Positions 35,401-50,400 of a stretch of 64,000 nt of DNA are shown here, piece after piece; the first letter of the stretch is position 1, and each line of letters opens with the position of its first letter. The stretch lies in assembly GCA_963989385.1 (NCBI GenBank), contig OZ022503.1, positions 88,199,138 to 88,263,137 on the forward strand. The letters are read 5' to 3'. The notes beneath the pieces are model-generated. The model saw only the letters and a program-made list of their open reading frames with translations, was not told the DNA's origin and ran no database searches. The position numbers were made by a program, and so were the translations under genes. This DNA is from Ctena decussata (lineage: Eukaryota > Mollusca > Bivalvia > Lucinida > Lucinidae).

Positions 35401-38400
35401 AACTTCTTGCCTCTAGCAAATATGGAGTGAGAAAGATATGAGACCTAGCATACAAAATACTAATAGGCTGCAATATTCACACAGTTCTGCCATTATAAGA
35501 GGTACTTAAATAAGTCAACGGTGGCTCATTAGGGAGAGCAGTGTAGAGGCAGTACAGCATAGGCATCTTTAACCATTCTTTAAGGCTCAAGTCGAGGCAA
35601 ATCGCTGTTAGAGTCAAACTTGCTTATGTGGTCACCTCCATTAAGGGGCCACCTGCATTTAGCAGCAGCCACCTTATCTTGGTCTCTTGAACCAAATTAC
35701 AGTGCAAATGAACCAGTGTTAAGAAGTCACATGTTTTAAGCAGTCAGTTTTCATTAGGGTGACCCCTTAAGACAAGTTTGACTGTACTTTGACCCTTTTT
35801 AAATTTTCAGGCCGATAGGGTAGCCTGAAATCCTAAACTGTGATACATCATTTTACGAAAAGCAGTACAGTTGAAGGAATGTAATATCTAAAAAGCAGTT
35901 CATCACAACAAAAAGCAGTACATTAAACAAAACATGCAAAACGGCCCCCTGTTCTTTCCACGTAATAAATACCAGCATTTGTACAAAACATCAGTATAAA
36001 TGATGTATAATACATATGTGATCATTTAAAAATTATATAATAAATCGAGTGAAAACACAAATATTTGAGATGACAACAAACTGAAGCACATGGCCGATGC
36101 AGATTTCTTCAGATTGTCGCTTAAATACCGTATTCACAGATTAGTTGTCAAAGTACAAAGCAGATGATTCACTGATACCACTTGCTTGATGTAAATCATT
36201 TCAATTTTGAAGTAATTAGACAAGAAATTAACCAGCTTACCGTACAACGAAGTGCGTAACCACCATTTTCCTTTACAGTTAAGCAGTACGGTTAACAAAG
36301 CAGCATCTGTGGTAGTACAGTTTGGTCATGTGATTACATAGCGTGTAAACAGGCTTCCGTTGCACACAGCCTATCAGTATCACTCTTTCATCGGCCTGAT
36401 ATGACTGAAATGCTGTTGTAATAGATGTAAAATTGCAAGTCATCCATCCATTCAAATCAATCTTTCTAAAGGTTAAAAAACATAAAATGAGCCATTACAT
36501 GTTATAATTTTATGGAACTTAGTGCACAGACTGTGACCTGTAGATTGGTCTGAATCTTCAGTAAGTATTCACACATGGTGTGTATGGATCTTCACCAGCT
36601 TCCAGGTGCTAGTTGGGGCAACGGCTAGACTGCATATTGCACTTACTTGTTTAAAATGTGCAAAGCATAATTGTATAGAAGTGTTCAGGGTCTATGGATA
36701 AAATACAAGGGTGACAACTAATGTCATAGTGCTGACGTCATAATCCTGTTGTCAGTGGCCATCTTGACTTAAATAAGGTAAATATTTTGCATAATTAAAG
36801 TTAGGCAAACACTGAAACAACCAAATAACCAGGCGATTAGGTACCCATAGATGTTTTAGACTTTAATAATCACCAGAACTAATCATAAAATATATAGCTT
36901 AATCTGAAAAACACTACACTACAGTGACCTGTATCAACTCTGCTTAATATATGTTTATCTCAAATCTGAGGCATTTAATAATTTTCTACCGTTTGAAGAG
37001 TCTTGTCCTATATATCTGGACCATATGTACATGTAGGCCCTTGATCGTGGTACTATCTTGTGTTACAATATGTTGCAAACAGAAAATCCCTCAGAGTTTC
37101 TTCAAAATGGCTGACAAATTATTAACTCCCTCATGCGCTGTATGACGTAGGTTGTTACCCCTGAAATAGGTGGATGGATGACGTGGTTTTGCAGTATAGA
37201 ATGGTAGTACTGGGAGGGCTGTATGCATTGGAACCCAGCTTATGGTTAAAAGTATGCATCAAGCAAGATTCCTACCCTGAATGATTACTAGCTTAGGTCA
37301 GTGTATGGGTACACCATCATATTTACAAGGGAGATAAAATCTAACAACAATATTTGCTTAAGTGAAACTCTTCTCGCTGAGGGCTAGTCTTAAAGGAATG
37401 AATGTGCTCTCTTTAAAACAGATTCTTTCCTTTAAGAGTAGCCTCCATTAGCTGAGAGACAAATAATTTCAGATCAGTGTTGTTTCCTTTGGAGGTTTAG
37501 AAAACTGATACAAATCATCACTTGATCATGTATAGTGTTGCTGGCTTTAAGAGCACAAGCTACATTCTATCAATTTATATTGAACAGTCCCTTCAAAATG
37601 CCATATTTAGGGTCCATAGAAGGGTATACCAGTAGCATTAAAAGTGAACAGCGCTATATTGAAACTAAACTACAAAAGAAGGGTGAGTCTAAATACCACA
37701 GACCTTAATACAGATATACATCCTCAAAAATAACATTTTAAAGAATAAAATTAAAAAGAAAAGAAAAAAAAATGAATAAATAAATACCAGAGTTAAGCAT
37801 CCAAAAACCGTTTTAAGGATGGGGAAATCATGTTATATAAATTGCTAATCCTGTCTACTCATTCATTATACATAACTCAAAAATTTCTGAAAAAATTGTG
37901 GTATTCTGTAGTGGTCTGTGGTAATTAGGTAAAAAGGTTCCCATAGCCTAATAGCCATAGGGGCAGTGGGGGTTAGTGACCCACTGTATCTTGGGCACAG
38001 CTGATGAAAGGCGGAGCCCATCTCTCTCCTTTCGCTGCCTTATCCTTCCCTGATTCGAAAAAGGTACCCATTTACTGCTGGGTTGATAGAGAGAGTTTTC
38101 CAGTCGTCGGATGGTGAGGGTGAGCCGCGAACTCACGATCTTTCAGCGACTTTCTGCACTATAACCGAGTCACTCTAACCACTCGACTATGGTGCCTCTC
38201 TGGTAATTAGACTCACCCCAAAGGAATATAAGGCAGTTGAGTATTAAATACTCACTTGCCTATATATTCCTGGTAGTTTTATTGCTAATTGAAACCTTGA
38301 CATACATGTAATAATATTACATCCAGAGAGTGTTATAAATAGTGGCTCTATAAGAAAGCTTTGCTTCAGAGCTGAACTTTGTCAGTGACCTCCTTTAAGA

Positions 38401-41400
38401 CAACTGAAATAGTTTAACTAAGTCTGATTTCTGCATGGTCACCATCAGTTGATGTGTGATTGGACAGTAACAGATTGCCTGAGGATTCTTTAGTCCACTT
38501 TCCTTGCCTATCAAGTTGTTAACAAACATACAATCACCAGTGAGATTTAGAACACTTTTTGTTTTAAATCCACACACATATAGGTTTCCATCTGTTTGTA
38601 TGATCAGTCCTCCCATTGGATTGTTTTGTGCATCAGAATATGTTTTTACTCGCCCGTCAGGTTTGAGTTGTAGGCTGATAATGGTGTTGTTACCACTATC
38701 TGACACATAGACCTCCTTACCATCATTGCTTATAGCAAGGTAGAGTGGATCACTGAACAGATTTCTTTCCTGTGGGCTAGAAGAAATTGTACGCAGTTCC
38801 TTCCCTTGCATGTCCAGAATTTTAATATTTGGTGGCTCATCTTTTGGACAAGAGACATAGAGTTTCATTTGATGGTAGGCTACTCCATAAAACTGGCTTG
38901 ATTTAGTAACAGTTGGTCCGATTTTGTGAAGGGGATTGAAACGGGTCCCCACTGTGAAGAACTGAAGCTTTTTCTCCCGAGGAAGGGTTATGACAACTTG
39001 GTCAGAATGTACCAGAGTTATGTCCCATGGTTCAGCTGATAACTTGGTATGTGCCACTAGCTTTTGGTTGGTCCCAAACAATTTCAGACTTTCATTATAC
39101 ATATCTGCCAATACAATCCTTCCATCTTCTAAGACAGTACATCCTGTGATGTCACATACCTGATACGAGTCACTTTGAGATGTGACATTACATTCTTTCA
39201 CAAAAGCAGCAGACTTGGTTGGCCTGTTCAGGATTTCTAGTTTTCCTAAACTGGTCATGTTTTTTAGAAGCTCTCTTGTGCTTCTGCTTGACTGGAACTG
39301 AAATTTCAGAGTATCAGCATTTCTTTTTTTCAGAGTTTCGAGAAGTGCTTCATAATGAGTTACCAGCTTTGCAGTCTTCTTTAGTTGTAGGAATGATTTA
39401 CTCTCGACCCCATTTTGCAGTGCAATGTCAAGATTACTGCTGGAAATTTGTAAAGATTTGATCCCATCGGTACAGGCATCTGCTCGTTTAGTCAGGTACC
39501 CTTTCTCACTTTCATGGACTATACTTAGGTCTCTCGCTGTGGTTTTCTCCAAGTTGTGCAACAAGGCCACAATATCTTGATGGAGTTTCATTATTGCCTG
39601 TTGAAATTCACTTTTCTGAATGTCTAGTAGTTCTATGTTCTTATTTGTTTCTTCATGTACCTTGTCAAATTGATTTGTCAGAATTTTTATTCGTCGGATC
39701 ATACTTTCGCTTTGCTTGTTTGTCTTTTTAGCTTTGATATCTGGAATATAAAGTATTTCATTACACTGCCGATGTTTTAATGTTGCACAGACGCTGCAAC
39801 AAGGCTCGTCATGATCCTTACAATAATACCTTAATAACTCACTAGTATGGATGTCACATGACTCCATGGAAGAATCATCGTCACTGTTCTCAGAAATCTG
39901 TTTATACTTTGGCATAGCTTTACGATCTCTAAGCATATGATTTTTAGTGATTTTCAAATTTTTATGATGTTTTATACAAGTGGTACAGAAATATTCACTA
40001 CAGTCTATACAGTATCCATCAGCCTCATGGTGTTGTCCATCACGACTGCAAGGACCACAGTTCATCTCCGTGGCAACAGAATGGGAATATTTCTGTGAGC
40101 GTGAGGTCAAGTTGGTACTTTCTCGTAACCTATCAGATCTTGTAGATAGAACAGTTGATTCTCTGGAAGCAGCCATTGTCTTCTTATAAGAAAGAAATGT
40201 TTCAGAACAGTTTCATTTTCCCTTTAATCCATCAAAATGTTCATGTTACTGTGGTATTCCTGACACATGCTCATTTGAAAAGGGCTGAGTTTACTGACTG
40301 AAAATTAGGATTACAAATACATTATAATTTTTTTTCATGAGTTCTTAAGGTATATTGAAAATGTATATTCATGGAATGTTGAATTCCAATGATTTTTAGG
40401 TATATGATATGTGCCTTGTGAGGAAATATATCATAAAACTTAGAGGCAGACATTCTTTGCCAGTTTGCATAATGTGCAGCTTGATCAGAACATTACATAG
40501 CTAAATGTATAAAATCTACAAAGGTGTATTTAGGGAACTGCATATGTTGAGAGCAACCTGCACAGGCTGCTCTGAGCATAAACAGTTGCATATGTTATAA
40601 GGCAATTTTTTCCATAATTTTGTAAATGTATGGGGTTACTGTTTTTGTTTTATGGTAATTTTATCCCTTTGGTACAACAAAGAGTGGAATTACTTCATTA
40701 ATTGAAGTTCCAGTACTATGGCCGGCATGCCTGAGCGAACAGTGTAGACCCTGATCAGACTGCTACTTAGAGACCCTGATCAGACTGCTTCTAAGCAGCA
40801 GTCTGATCAGGATCTTTAGCTAAGAATAATGTACATTAACATCATAATTATACGTCATAGAAAAAAGGAACAAAAAATAGTCCTAGTGTATACAGTAGAC
40901 TCTAGTTTAGTTATTTCAAACACTGCTATCTCAAAGTTCCCTCTTATATCAGAGAACATATTTTTGACACATTTTTATCAGTTCCTTTTATCTCAAACTG
41001 CTGATGTCTCAAAGTAAATTTTCTGGGACTGGAATATTTACTTTGAGAAGTCAGCAGTTTGTGATGAGATTCAGCTTTGAGATATCAAGAGTTGACTGTA
41101 GTAAGGTTTCAACAGGCAGAGTTGATACAATAATTCATCTCCCTGTATTGAAGTGCATTGGCATTAGGGTGGAGACAGCATATGAACCGTGACACAAGAA
41201 AACCAACAAAGTGGTTGTGCACCCAGCACAGACTCAGATTAGCCTGGGCATCTGCCCAGTCTGATCAGAGTCTTCGCTGTCCGCATGAAGGTAGCTTATA
41301 TCTTAAGCTATCCTTTAAATGCTTAGCGAAGACTTTGATCGGGCTGAGCGGATGCCCTGGCTGATCTGAGTCTGCGCTTGGTGCACAACCACTTTATTGG

Positions 41401-44400
41401 TTTTCTCATGTCTCGGCTCATATATGAAAAGGAGATTGATGGTATCTGAGTGTGATGAGATATAAAGATGTGTTTACACTGTGACCCATGTTGCATGACA
41501 CAATACGCAACTTGTGTCACCAAGTTAACACCCGAAAAACATTCACATGACGCAAATCTGTTGCATGCAACTTGTCCAAACATAACCTACTGGCAACAAA
41601 AATGGTTGCACAGGGCTTGACAAATCAAAATTTGATCTACTTTCTTTCTTTCTTTCTTCCATTTATGCCTTAACCCCCGAAGGGGACACAGACGGTGTAC
41701 TCTTGTACACTCCCGTGTTGCAGGATGAAAGCCTACGTATAGCCATGTACTTATAGTAGGGATCTTTAACCTGCACAGGGGATGACTCTCCCTGCACAGG
41801 GGGCCTCCAGTTAATGTTCTGATCCGAAGGACGGAACACTTGTAAGCATCATCCCTGCAAATGATGCTAGAAAAACGGGTTCGGACATAGGAAGATTTCG
41901 CCTCGAGTGAGGATCGAACCCACAACCTCTGGCTTCAGAGTCAAGTGCACTAACCACTGAGCCACCATGCTTTTTACTTGTCCGGTACCGTGTTTCTGCT
42001 CCAAAATGCTAAAATTCTCCAGTTTTCCCTATGTGGCTTATACATATTTCTGGGCAAGTAAGAAAATATTTTACTTGCCCAGCAAAATTTTTGACTAATG
42101 TCCCGTGCAGCCAGACAATGGATTTGTCAGGCCCTGGTTGCATTAGATGTGTCGTACAAAATTAATGTGTCACCATGTAAACTCACTTTAATGGAGTGAC
42201 TTAGTAAAAAAAAAAATTCAGGCTGAACTAAAATGCCCTTTGTTAATATTTACACACACCATTTCAATTCATATTTCAGAAACAAAATTACATGTATCAC
42301 AGGGCTGTATTTTATACTTGTCTATTCCAGGGCATGTTTCCAGGTGTATGTGACTCACAAGTTCCGAGCCACCATTGGTAAGACTAAACTAGTGAGGGAT
42401 GGTGAGTTGGTACTGGTGGCATTCTCAGGTGGTCCCAGTTCCTCAGCCTTGCTACATCTTATACAAGAGGTAAAATGGGCTACATCAAGTAAATTTCTTT
42501 TCCTATTAACCCATTCCAATCGGGATACCCCTTTAGGGATATCTGGGGAAACAGTTTGGATCCAGATCAGGCCCCACAAACGTGGGGCCTGATCTGAGAT
42601 CCAAACTGTTTGCTGCCTAGACATCATTTTTACAAAAGTTAGTTAGACCAATATTGTCAAAATATTCTTGATTGTTAATGCAGGCGACAATTTCAGCAGA
42701 AGACAAAAAATACCCAGACTGCAATGGGTTAATGACAAAAGGAAATGCCCTGATGAGGGGATTTTTTAATGATCATTTTTAGCTCACCTGAGCCGAAGGC
42801 TCACAGGTGAGCTTATAGTATAGGCAGGCATCCGTCGTCCGTCGTCCGTCGTACGTCCGTCGTCCGTCGTCCGTCAACATTTTCAAACAACATCTCCTCT
42901 GAAACTACAAGGCCCATTGTAACCAAATTTCATATATAGCATCTATAGGCAGGGGGAACCAATAATACTGTTTTTTATCCAAATCGCTTAAGAACTTTGG
43001 TTGCTATGGCAACTTAAAGTTTCCATTGACTTGTATGGGAAAAATTGAAAATTTGCATTTATTGCTATGTCACTGCAGATATTTTGACAAAACTTTTACA
43101 GAAATGTTCCATGAGTAGTCCTCTATCAATCACATGAAATTTATGTCAATTGCACAATCTGGCTGGTTGCCATGGCAACCGAATGATTAAAAATAGAAAA
43201 AATATTCAAAAATCATCTCCTCAGAAACTATACAACCAATAAAGCCCAAACTTCACAGAAACGATCTTAGTACTGGCTTCTATAAAAGTACTGTTTTTCT
43301 TGGCAATTGCTCTAGCAGTTTGGTTGCTATGGGCACTTAAAGTTGCCATTGACTTATAATGGCAAAATAGAAAATTTGCATTTATTGCTATGCCTGTGCA
43401 GATATTTTGACAAAACTTTCATAGAAATGTACCTTGAGTAGTCTTTAACCAGCCTTGTTAAATTTATGCAAATTGCGCAATTTGGCTGGTTGCCATTGCA
43501 ACCAAATAGTTAAAAATAGAAAATATTAAAAAATCATCTCCGCAGAAACTGTGTGGCCAATAAAGCTCAAACTATACAGAAAGAACCTTAGTACTAGCCT
43601 CTATAGAATTACTGTTTTTCATGGCAATTACTCCAGCAGTTTGGTTGCTATGGCAACTAAGAGTTTCCTCTGACTTATTATGGGGAAAATGGAAATTGGC
43701 AATTTTTGCTGTCTCACTGCATTTATTTAGATTTTCTCTTTACAGAAATGTTTCTTGAATAGTCCTCTTCATTTCATATGAATTTTATCCAAATCGCTGA
43801 ATTTGATTGGTTGCCATGGCAAAATATAGGGTAAATTTTCGAAAAAAAAAGAAGAAAAAATGAAAAAATCTTCTGCTCAGAAGCCATATGGTGGATGAAG
43901 CTGATATTGTGCAAACATGTTGATAACAGAAGCCTCTACATTAAATTTGTTTTTTCTTCCAACCCCATAAGAATTTTGGTTGCTATGGCAACTTGTAGTT
44001 TCCATTGACTTATAATGGGAAAAGTGAAGCCATGAGGAGGATGAAGCTGATATTTTGCATACATATAAATAACATTAGCCTCTACCTAAAGTATGTTTCA
44101 TATTATCATTGCCCATGTGAACTGGTTGCTATGGCAACTTAAAGTTTCCATAGACTTACAATGGGGAAAGTGGACATTTGGTATTTATTTCTGTGTTACT
44201 GCAGATATTTTTACAAAAGCTTTACAGAAATGTTCCTAGATTAGTCCTCTATCAGCTATATGAATTTTGCCCAAAGAACTGATTTTGATTGGTTGCCATT
44301 GCAACTGAAAGGCCAAATTTTCATTTTTTTTTTCATTTTTTTTTTTTTTTTCATTTTTTTTTTTGCCAAAGATCTTCTCAGAAACCATTATGGGGGGGGG

Positions 44401-47400
44401 GATAAAGCTTATTTTTGCATAAATGTTTGTGATATTATCCTCTGCATAAATGGTGTGTTTTATTGCTGTTGTGCATGTTGTTTTGTTGCTGTGGCAACTT
44501 ACTTTCCAACATAACCTCAGTGCTCAGGTGAGCGATATAGGGCCATTGGCCCTCTGGGTTTTTTTACAACCAGCTCATACATTGTGGTCCTCATTAGAAC
44601 TGTCTACATATTTTACTGTGAACTAAATGAACTAAATTACTTCAATAAAAACAGTCTGGCAATGTTAAACAAGAATGTAATTGGGTCAAAAGTACTAGAA
44701 CATGTAGCAAGGACCTAGAACATGCTGGTAAAGATCCATTCAACCAACAGCTTTATGCATCATGATGTACAGGCTTGACCATATTTGAAGGAGATGGAGG
44801 TCATTACAACAAATAGTTGAGTAAAAGTATAAGTTTCCAGTTTAAACTATGGTTTGAACCAGAGCTCTAGATAAGAGGGAGTATTTGGTGATAATTAGGG
44901 ATAATTTTTGTTAATTCTGCATAAAAACATATTATGGTGTGACCCCTCATCTGAACAGTCTCCTTGAGACGGTTCAAATGAGGGGTCACAACATACGGTT
45001 TCAATCTGAAATAAAAATAATTATCCCTCAGTTATCATCAAATACCCCTCTTATCTAGAGCTCTGGGTTACTGTGTGGTATTTGTTTATCAGACCATATG
45101 ATTTATATGTCTTTCAGGGTTTGAGCCAGAGAGCCCACAAGAAACTGAGATTCAAGCCTGGCATTGTTTATATTGATGGTAGGTTATCTGTTATACTTTG
45201 GGAACAGGGATACACTTTCAAAAGGAAGCAACTCTGTTATTTTTATTTTGTTTTCCGTCTAGGGATCAATTCTTAACCCTTTTGCACTCAGAAAGGCCAA
45301 AACTCTATGGAGTTTTGGCCTTTCTGAGTGCAAAAGGGTTAAAAGAAAGATTTTTTTTTAGGAGAATATAACAATCCATCATGAGTGTCCATGTAGGATA
45401 GGGAAATCTCACCCGAGGGGTCAGAATTTCAACTAGAGACGAGGCTTGCCGAGTCCCTGGTTGAAATTCTGCCCCCGAGGGTGAGATTTACCTATCCTAC
45501 ATGGACTGGCTCATGATGGATTATTTTTCTCCCACTGTTAGCGGATTTTAAACCTAAAGTCGGATTAGGCTTCAGAACAGGAAAATTCTAACTTTTTAAT
45601 CAATGATCTGAAGTAAATTTTGAGCAGCCCAGTGTGTTTATCGGGTCCTAAAATGGGTGTAAACACAGTTTGCATCTCAAAATTAGACGGAAAACACGAT
45701 ATGTGGACTATTTTATCTTCCAGAGGGCGAAAACAAAATGCAACTTAGCCTCTCACGTCACGCGCGTCAAGTTTGCTAGCGACGTTTTTAACCGGTTTTA
45801 GTGACGTCATTAAAATTGAGTGACGTCACAAACATATGATCTGCTATCAAACGTCATCCGACATACTTGCGTGTCCATTTTGTTCATTTAAAATTAAAAC
45901 ATTAGTCAAAAAATGAAAAAGTATGGTTGCTAATATAAGAAAGATGTTGCCAGGTATAAGATAGAAATTTCTTATATGAGCTGAGAGCCTATCTTATATA
46001 GGAAAAGGTGGGAGAAAACTCTTTCCTTTAAGAGTAGACCCCTTTTAGCTAGGATTTCATTGTCCAGGGAGGCACACAGAAAGTCACAGAAGTTATCTCC
46101 CTTTGTAAAAATGGCAGAAAAACATGGACATATATGCACTAACCTTAAACTGTCTTTCGTTTTTAGGTGATTTTTTTTGCAAGAAATGTATGGAAATAAT
46201 ATTGAAAACATTTGTGGACCCTACTGCAATGTCGAGACAAATGAGAGAGGTCTCAGACTACTAGAGTTTGCAACCTGTAACAGCCTAGTACTGTCAAACA
46301 CCCTTGGCCCTCACAAACCAACAAGAAGATGGACATGGCACAGCCCAAATGGGAAAACCACAATCAGATTGATTACATCTTGGTGAGGAAGCGCTTCCGA
46401 TCAGGAGTCAACACCCATAGGATGAGGAGTTTTCCTGGAGCAGACATATGAAGTGACCATGACCTGGTGATGATGACCTTCCGAGTTCGTCTGAAGAAAG
46501 CTAGAATGCCAACCAAGCCAAGACTGAAGTTTGATCTTGAGAAGTTAAGGGACCCAGAATGGCATGCACTTTTCAAGCAACAATTGGTGGGAAATTCACA
46601 CCACTTATTGGTCTGAGGGATGATGACATGGACATAGATACCATGATAACCACCTACAATACCTACAAGTGACTAATGCAGCCAGTGAGATACTTGGAAA
46701 GGAACGCCGAACTAAAAAGCCCTGGGTCACCAGAGATGTTCTCGACCTCTGTGATGAGAGGAGAAATTTGAAGAAGAAGAGGTAAGAAGCAGGAGGAGCA
46801 GAAGAATACAGGGAAGCAAACAAGAGGATTCAGAAGGCAGTGAAGATAGCTAAGGAGGACTGGACAGCTAGCCAGTGCGAGGAGATCGAAACTTGCCTGA
46901 ACAAAAAAACAGCGAGAAAGCATACCAGCTGGTGAAGGATCTAACTTCAGAGAAACAGGGTAGATCCACAACTATCAAGGACAGGTCTGGGAAATGCCTT
47001 ACAGAGGAACAAGAGATTCTCAGCAGATGGACAGAATATTGCTCAGAACTATACAACCATGAGACTTACGGTGACAATGCGATTCTGGACTGCAATCAGT
47101 CCCCAGAAGATCAACAGCCGATCCTTCGTGAGGAAGTTGAGATTGCAGTAGCAGCACTAAAGAAGGGAAAGTCTGCAGGAGTTGATAATATACCAGCAGA
47201 ACTTGTTCAAGCTGGAGGGGAGACCATGATTGATGTTTTAACAGATATCTGTAACAGGAGAATGGCCTACCCCATGGACTCAGTCGCTGATTATTACACT
47301 CCCTGAAAAGGGCAACCTACAGCTCTGCCAGAACTATAGAACCATCAGCCTCATCAGTCATTCAAGCAAAGTCATGCTGAAAGTCATCTTGAACAGGCTT

Positions 47401-50400
47401 AAACCACAAGCCAAAGAGATAATCGCTGAGGAACAGGCTGGGTTCTGAACAGGAAGGAGCACCACAGAACAGATCTTCAACCTTAGAATCCTGTGTGAAA
47501 AGTATCTCCAACATCAGCAGAATCTGTACCATGTCTTCATTGATTTCAAAAGAGCCTTTGACAGGGTATGGCATGCAGCCTTATGGGCCACCATGTGGAA
47601 GTACAATATCAGTGCAAATCTAGTTCGCACCATTGAGCAGCTATACGACAAGGCTACAAGACTTGTGCAGTCCTGATAAATGGCAGCACAGGTGAATGGT
47701 TCAGAACAACAGTTGGAGTAAGACAAGGATGTTTTCTGTCACGCACCCTCTTCAACATTTTTCTCAAATGGATCATGTCTGATGCTCTGGAAGGACATGA
47801 CGGAAAGGTTAGCATATAGGCAGCAGAAACATTACTAATCTGCGGTTTGCCATTGACAAAGACGCTCTAGCTGAAGAAGAGCAGGAACTAGAAGCTCTAG
47901 TTGAAAGTCTCGACCAAACCTGCACAAGGTATAAGATGGAGATCAGTGCTAAGAAGAGCAAACTGATGATGAACAGCACAGATGGCATCCAGAGGGAAAT
48001 CAAGGTAAAAGAGCAAAAGCTGGGTACCATAACAAGCTTCAAATACCTTGGAGCAATTGTCTCAGATGATGGCTTAAAACAGGAGGTTCTCTCAAGGATT
48101 GCACATGCCACTTCAGCTCTTACCAAGCTGAAACCAATTCGGAGAGATAACAACATATCTCTTGGATCAAAAGTGAAACTTATGCGCTCCCTTGTCATTT
48201 CCATAAATCTGTATGCCTGTGAATCTTGGACATTAGTTAGAGAAAAGAATGCAGGCCTTTGAGATGAGATGCTACCGAAGGTTACTGAACATTTCGTACA
48301 AGGACCATATAACCAATGAGGAGGTTGGCAGAAAGATCCAAGCAGCCATTGGAGAGCATGATGAATTCCTGACGCTGGTCAAGAAACGGAAACTAAGGTG
48401 GTTTGGCCATGTCTCAAGATCTTCTGGTTTAGCAAAGACGATTCTACAGGGCACAGTGAAAGGAAAAAGAAGAAGAGGTAGACAGAAGAAGAGGTGGGAA
48501 GACAATATTAAAGAGTGGACAGGGATGGACTTTGCCAGCTCGACTAGGGCAGCTGAAAACAGGACAAGGTGGAAAGGGATTGTTTCAAGTCATCTGTGGT
48601 GCCCCAACGACCTAGTAAGGTTATGGGATAGAATAGAATAGAATAGAATATTTGGAAATAATCACGCATTGAAATATTCATGAAAAGTATGGAAGTAATC
48701 ATGAAATGTATAATACTATGGAAGTACTCATGAGAAGTATGGAAGTCATTATGAACAGTATGGAAATAAATTATGAAAAGTATGGAAATAATATGGAAAT
48801 ACTCATGAAAAGTGTGGCAGTAATCATACCCAGTCACATTTTAAAATCTACAAGGTTCAGTTATTATTGGGATGACCCACGCTTACCTTGACCAATCTGC
48901 ATGACATTTTTCTGACAGACTATCTAATGATGTGATCCATATTCTGATTGTAGAAGGAGCAGTCCTAGGTTGGTCTGTGGAAGAACGACTATTAAAGTGT
49001 CGGGAGGTACAGGAGATCATGACCAAGACAGGGTTTCCATGTTATATGAAAGGGCTTGAGGAGGTAATTTGCAAAATCAATGAAACTCCATAACAGAGCA
49101 TAATAGTATTCTTCCTCTTCCCCAACCTCCCCTCCATTTACAGGTTTTTAGAGTAGCAAAACAGATCACTAAAATATTACACCTTACCCCACTGTCCCAG
49201 ACAAATAGATCCCATAAAATTGATTTTGTTGTAATTTCGTGGCTTAAAAATGTTAGGTTTGGGTAATTTATAACTTACTGAATCAAAGAGACTGTTAGCT
49301 AGTACAAAGCATATTTATAGATCTAAAAATGATCAGATATATTTCTTATTCAAAAAACTGATAAATAAGCATTTTTTTGCTAATTTGAACTGAAGCTTTC
49401 AATTCAAAATATATTGTCATGTTTGGTTTTTATGTTTCAGGCATTAGATTTGGAGACTGTGTCTCTCCCAGATGATTCAGACAGAAAACCAGTCTCTCCA
49501 GTCCTGCCAGACTGTGACACTGACAGTTTAGCCTCAGTAGGAACAGCTAGTGTAACATTACCTGACATGAGTCCTTACACCAGTCCAGCTTTTAGGTATT
49601 GTTAGCAAACTATGAACTTTAAAGCACCTAAAATTTAAAATTTTGCAGACACTTAACAGACTGATTTCTTTCTGGTAGGGAAATTTGTTCAGCAGTGAGG
49701 ACTCTTTTCAAGGAAAGAATTTGCCATTTAAGAAAAAATTTCTAAGAGTAGACTTGTGTGTACACCAAGATCAGACTGCCTTCCTTGGAGGTATATCTCT
49801 ACATCTTAAAGATTATCCTGAAAGAATCATCAGATACTGTAAACAGTTATTTGACAGCGTTGCCAGATAACTGTATTAATCCTAATAAATGCCCCTGCTC
49901 TAATGAATTTCCCCTGCCTCTTTTCCAAAAATAATGTTATATTAACTTGCATAGATTCATGTTTGCTTCTCTGGATGAGGTAGCTCTTTGCCATTGTGTT
50001 AATTCTTAAAGGAAAGAATTTGCTCCTAAAGGAGCAAATTCTTTCCTTTGAGAGTTGACCCCAACTAAAAAGGGAAGCAAAATAGTAGAGCTGCTTCCTC
50101 TTTAGGTATACCTATTCACCTTAATACTCCTTTAAAGTGGCATTTGGCAGTTGCTGATGTACTGCACTTAAGACTAAATAATAACCCCCTTTTGCAAAAT
50201 GCAACACCCACGGGGCATTTAATAGGATTGATACGGTATTCTCTTTGGATCATGTTTGATTGTTTTACAGGAACACAGAGTTAGGCCCATTGTCTGAGTC
50301 ATCAGCTTTAACCGGAAACCAGTCAAGGTACCAGGTGTATGATGAGAAAGAGGAACGGTTAAAGCTGTTGCTAGGATCTATAAAATCTACGTCAGGCAAA

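Noticed and set aside
41890..41970. Possible minus-strand tRNA gene with good A and B boxes
   Set aside because: It continues into a SINE body ending in a gaaag-type tail; no proper acceptor stem or 3' end.
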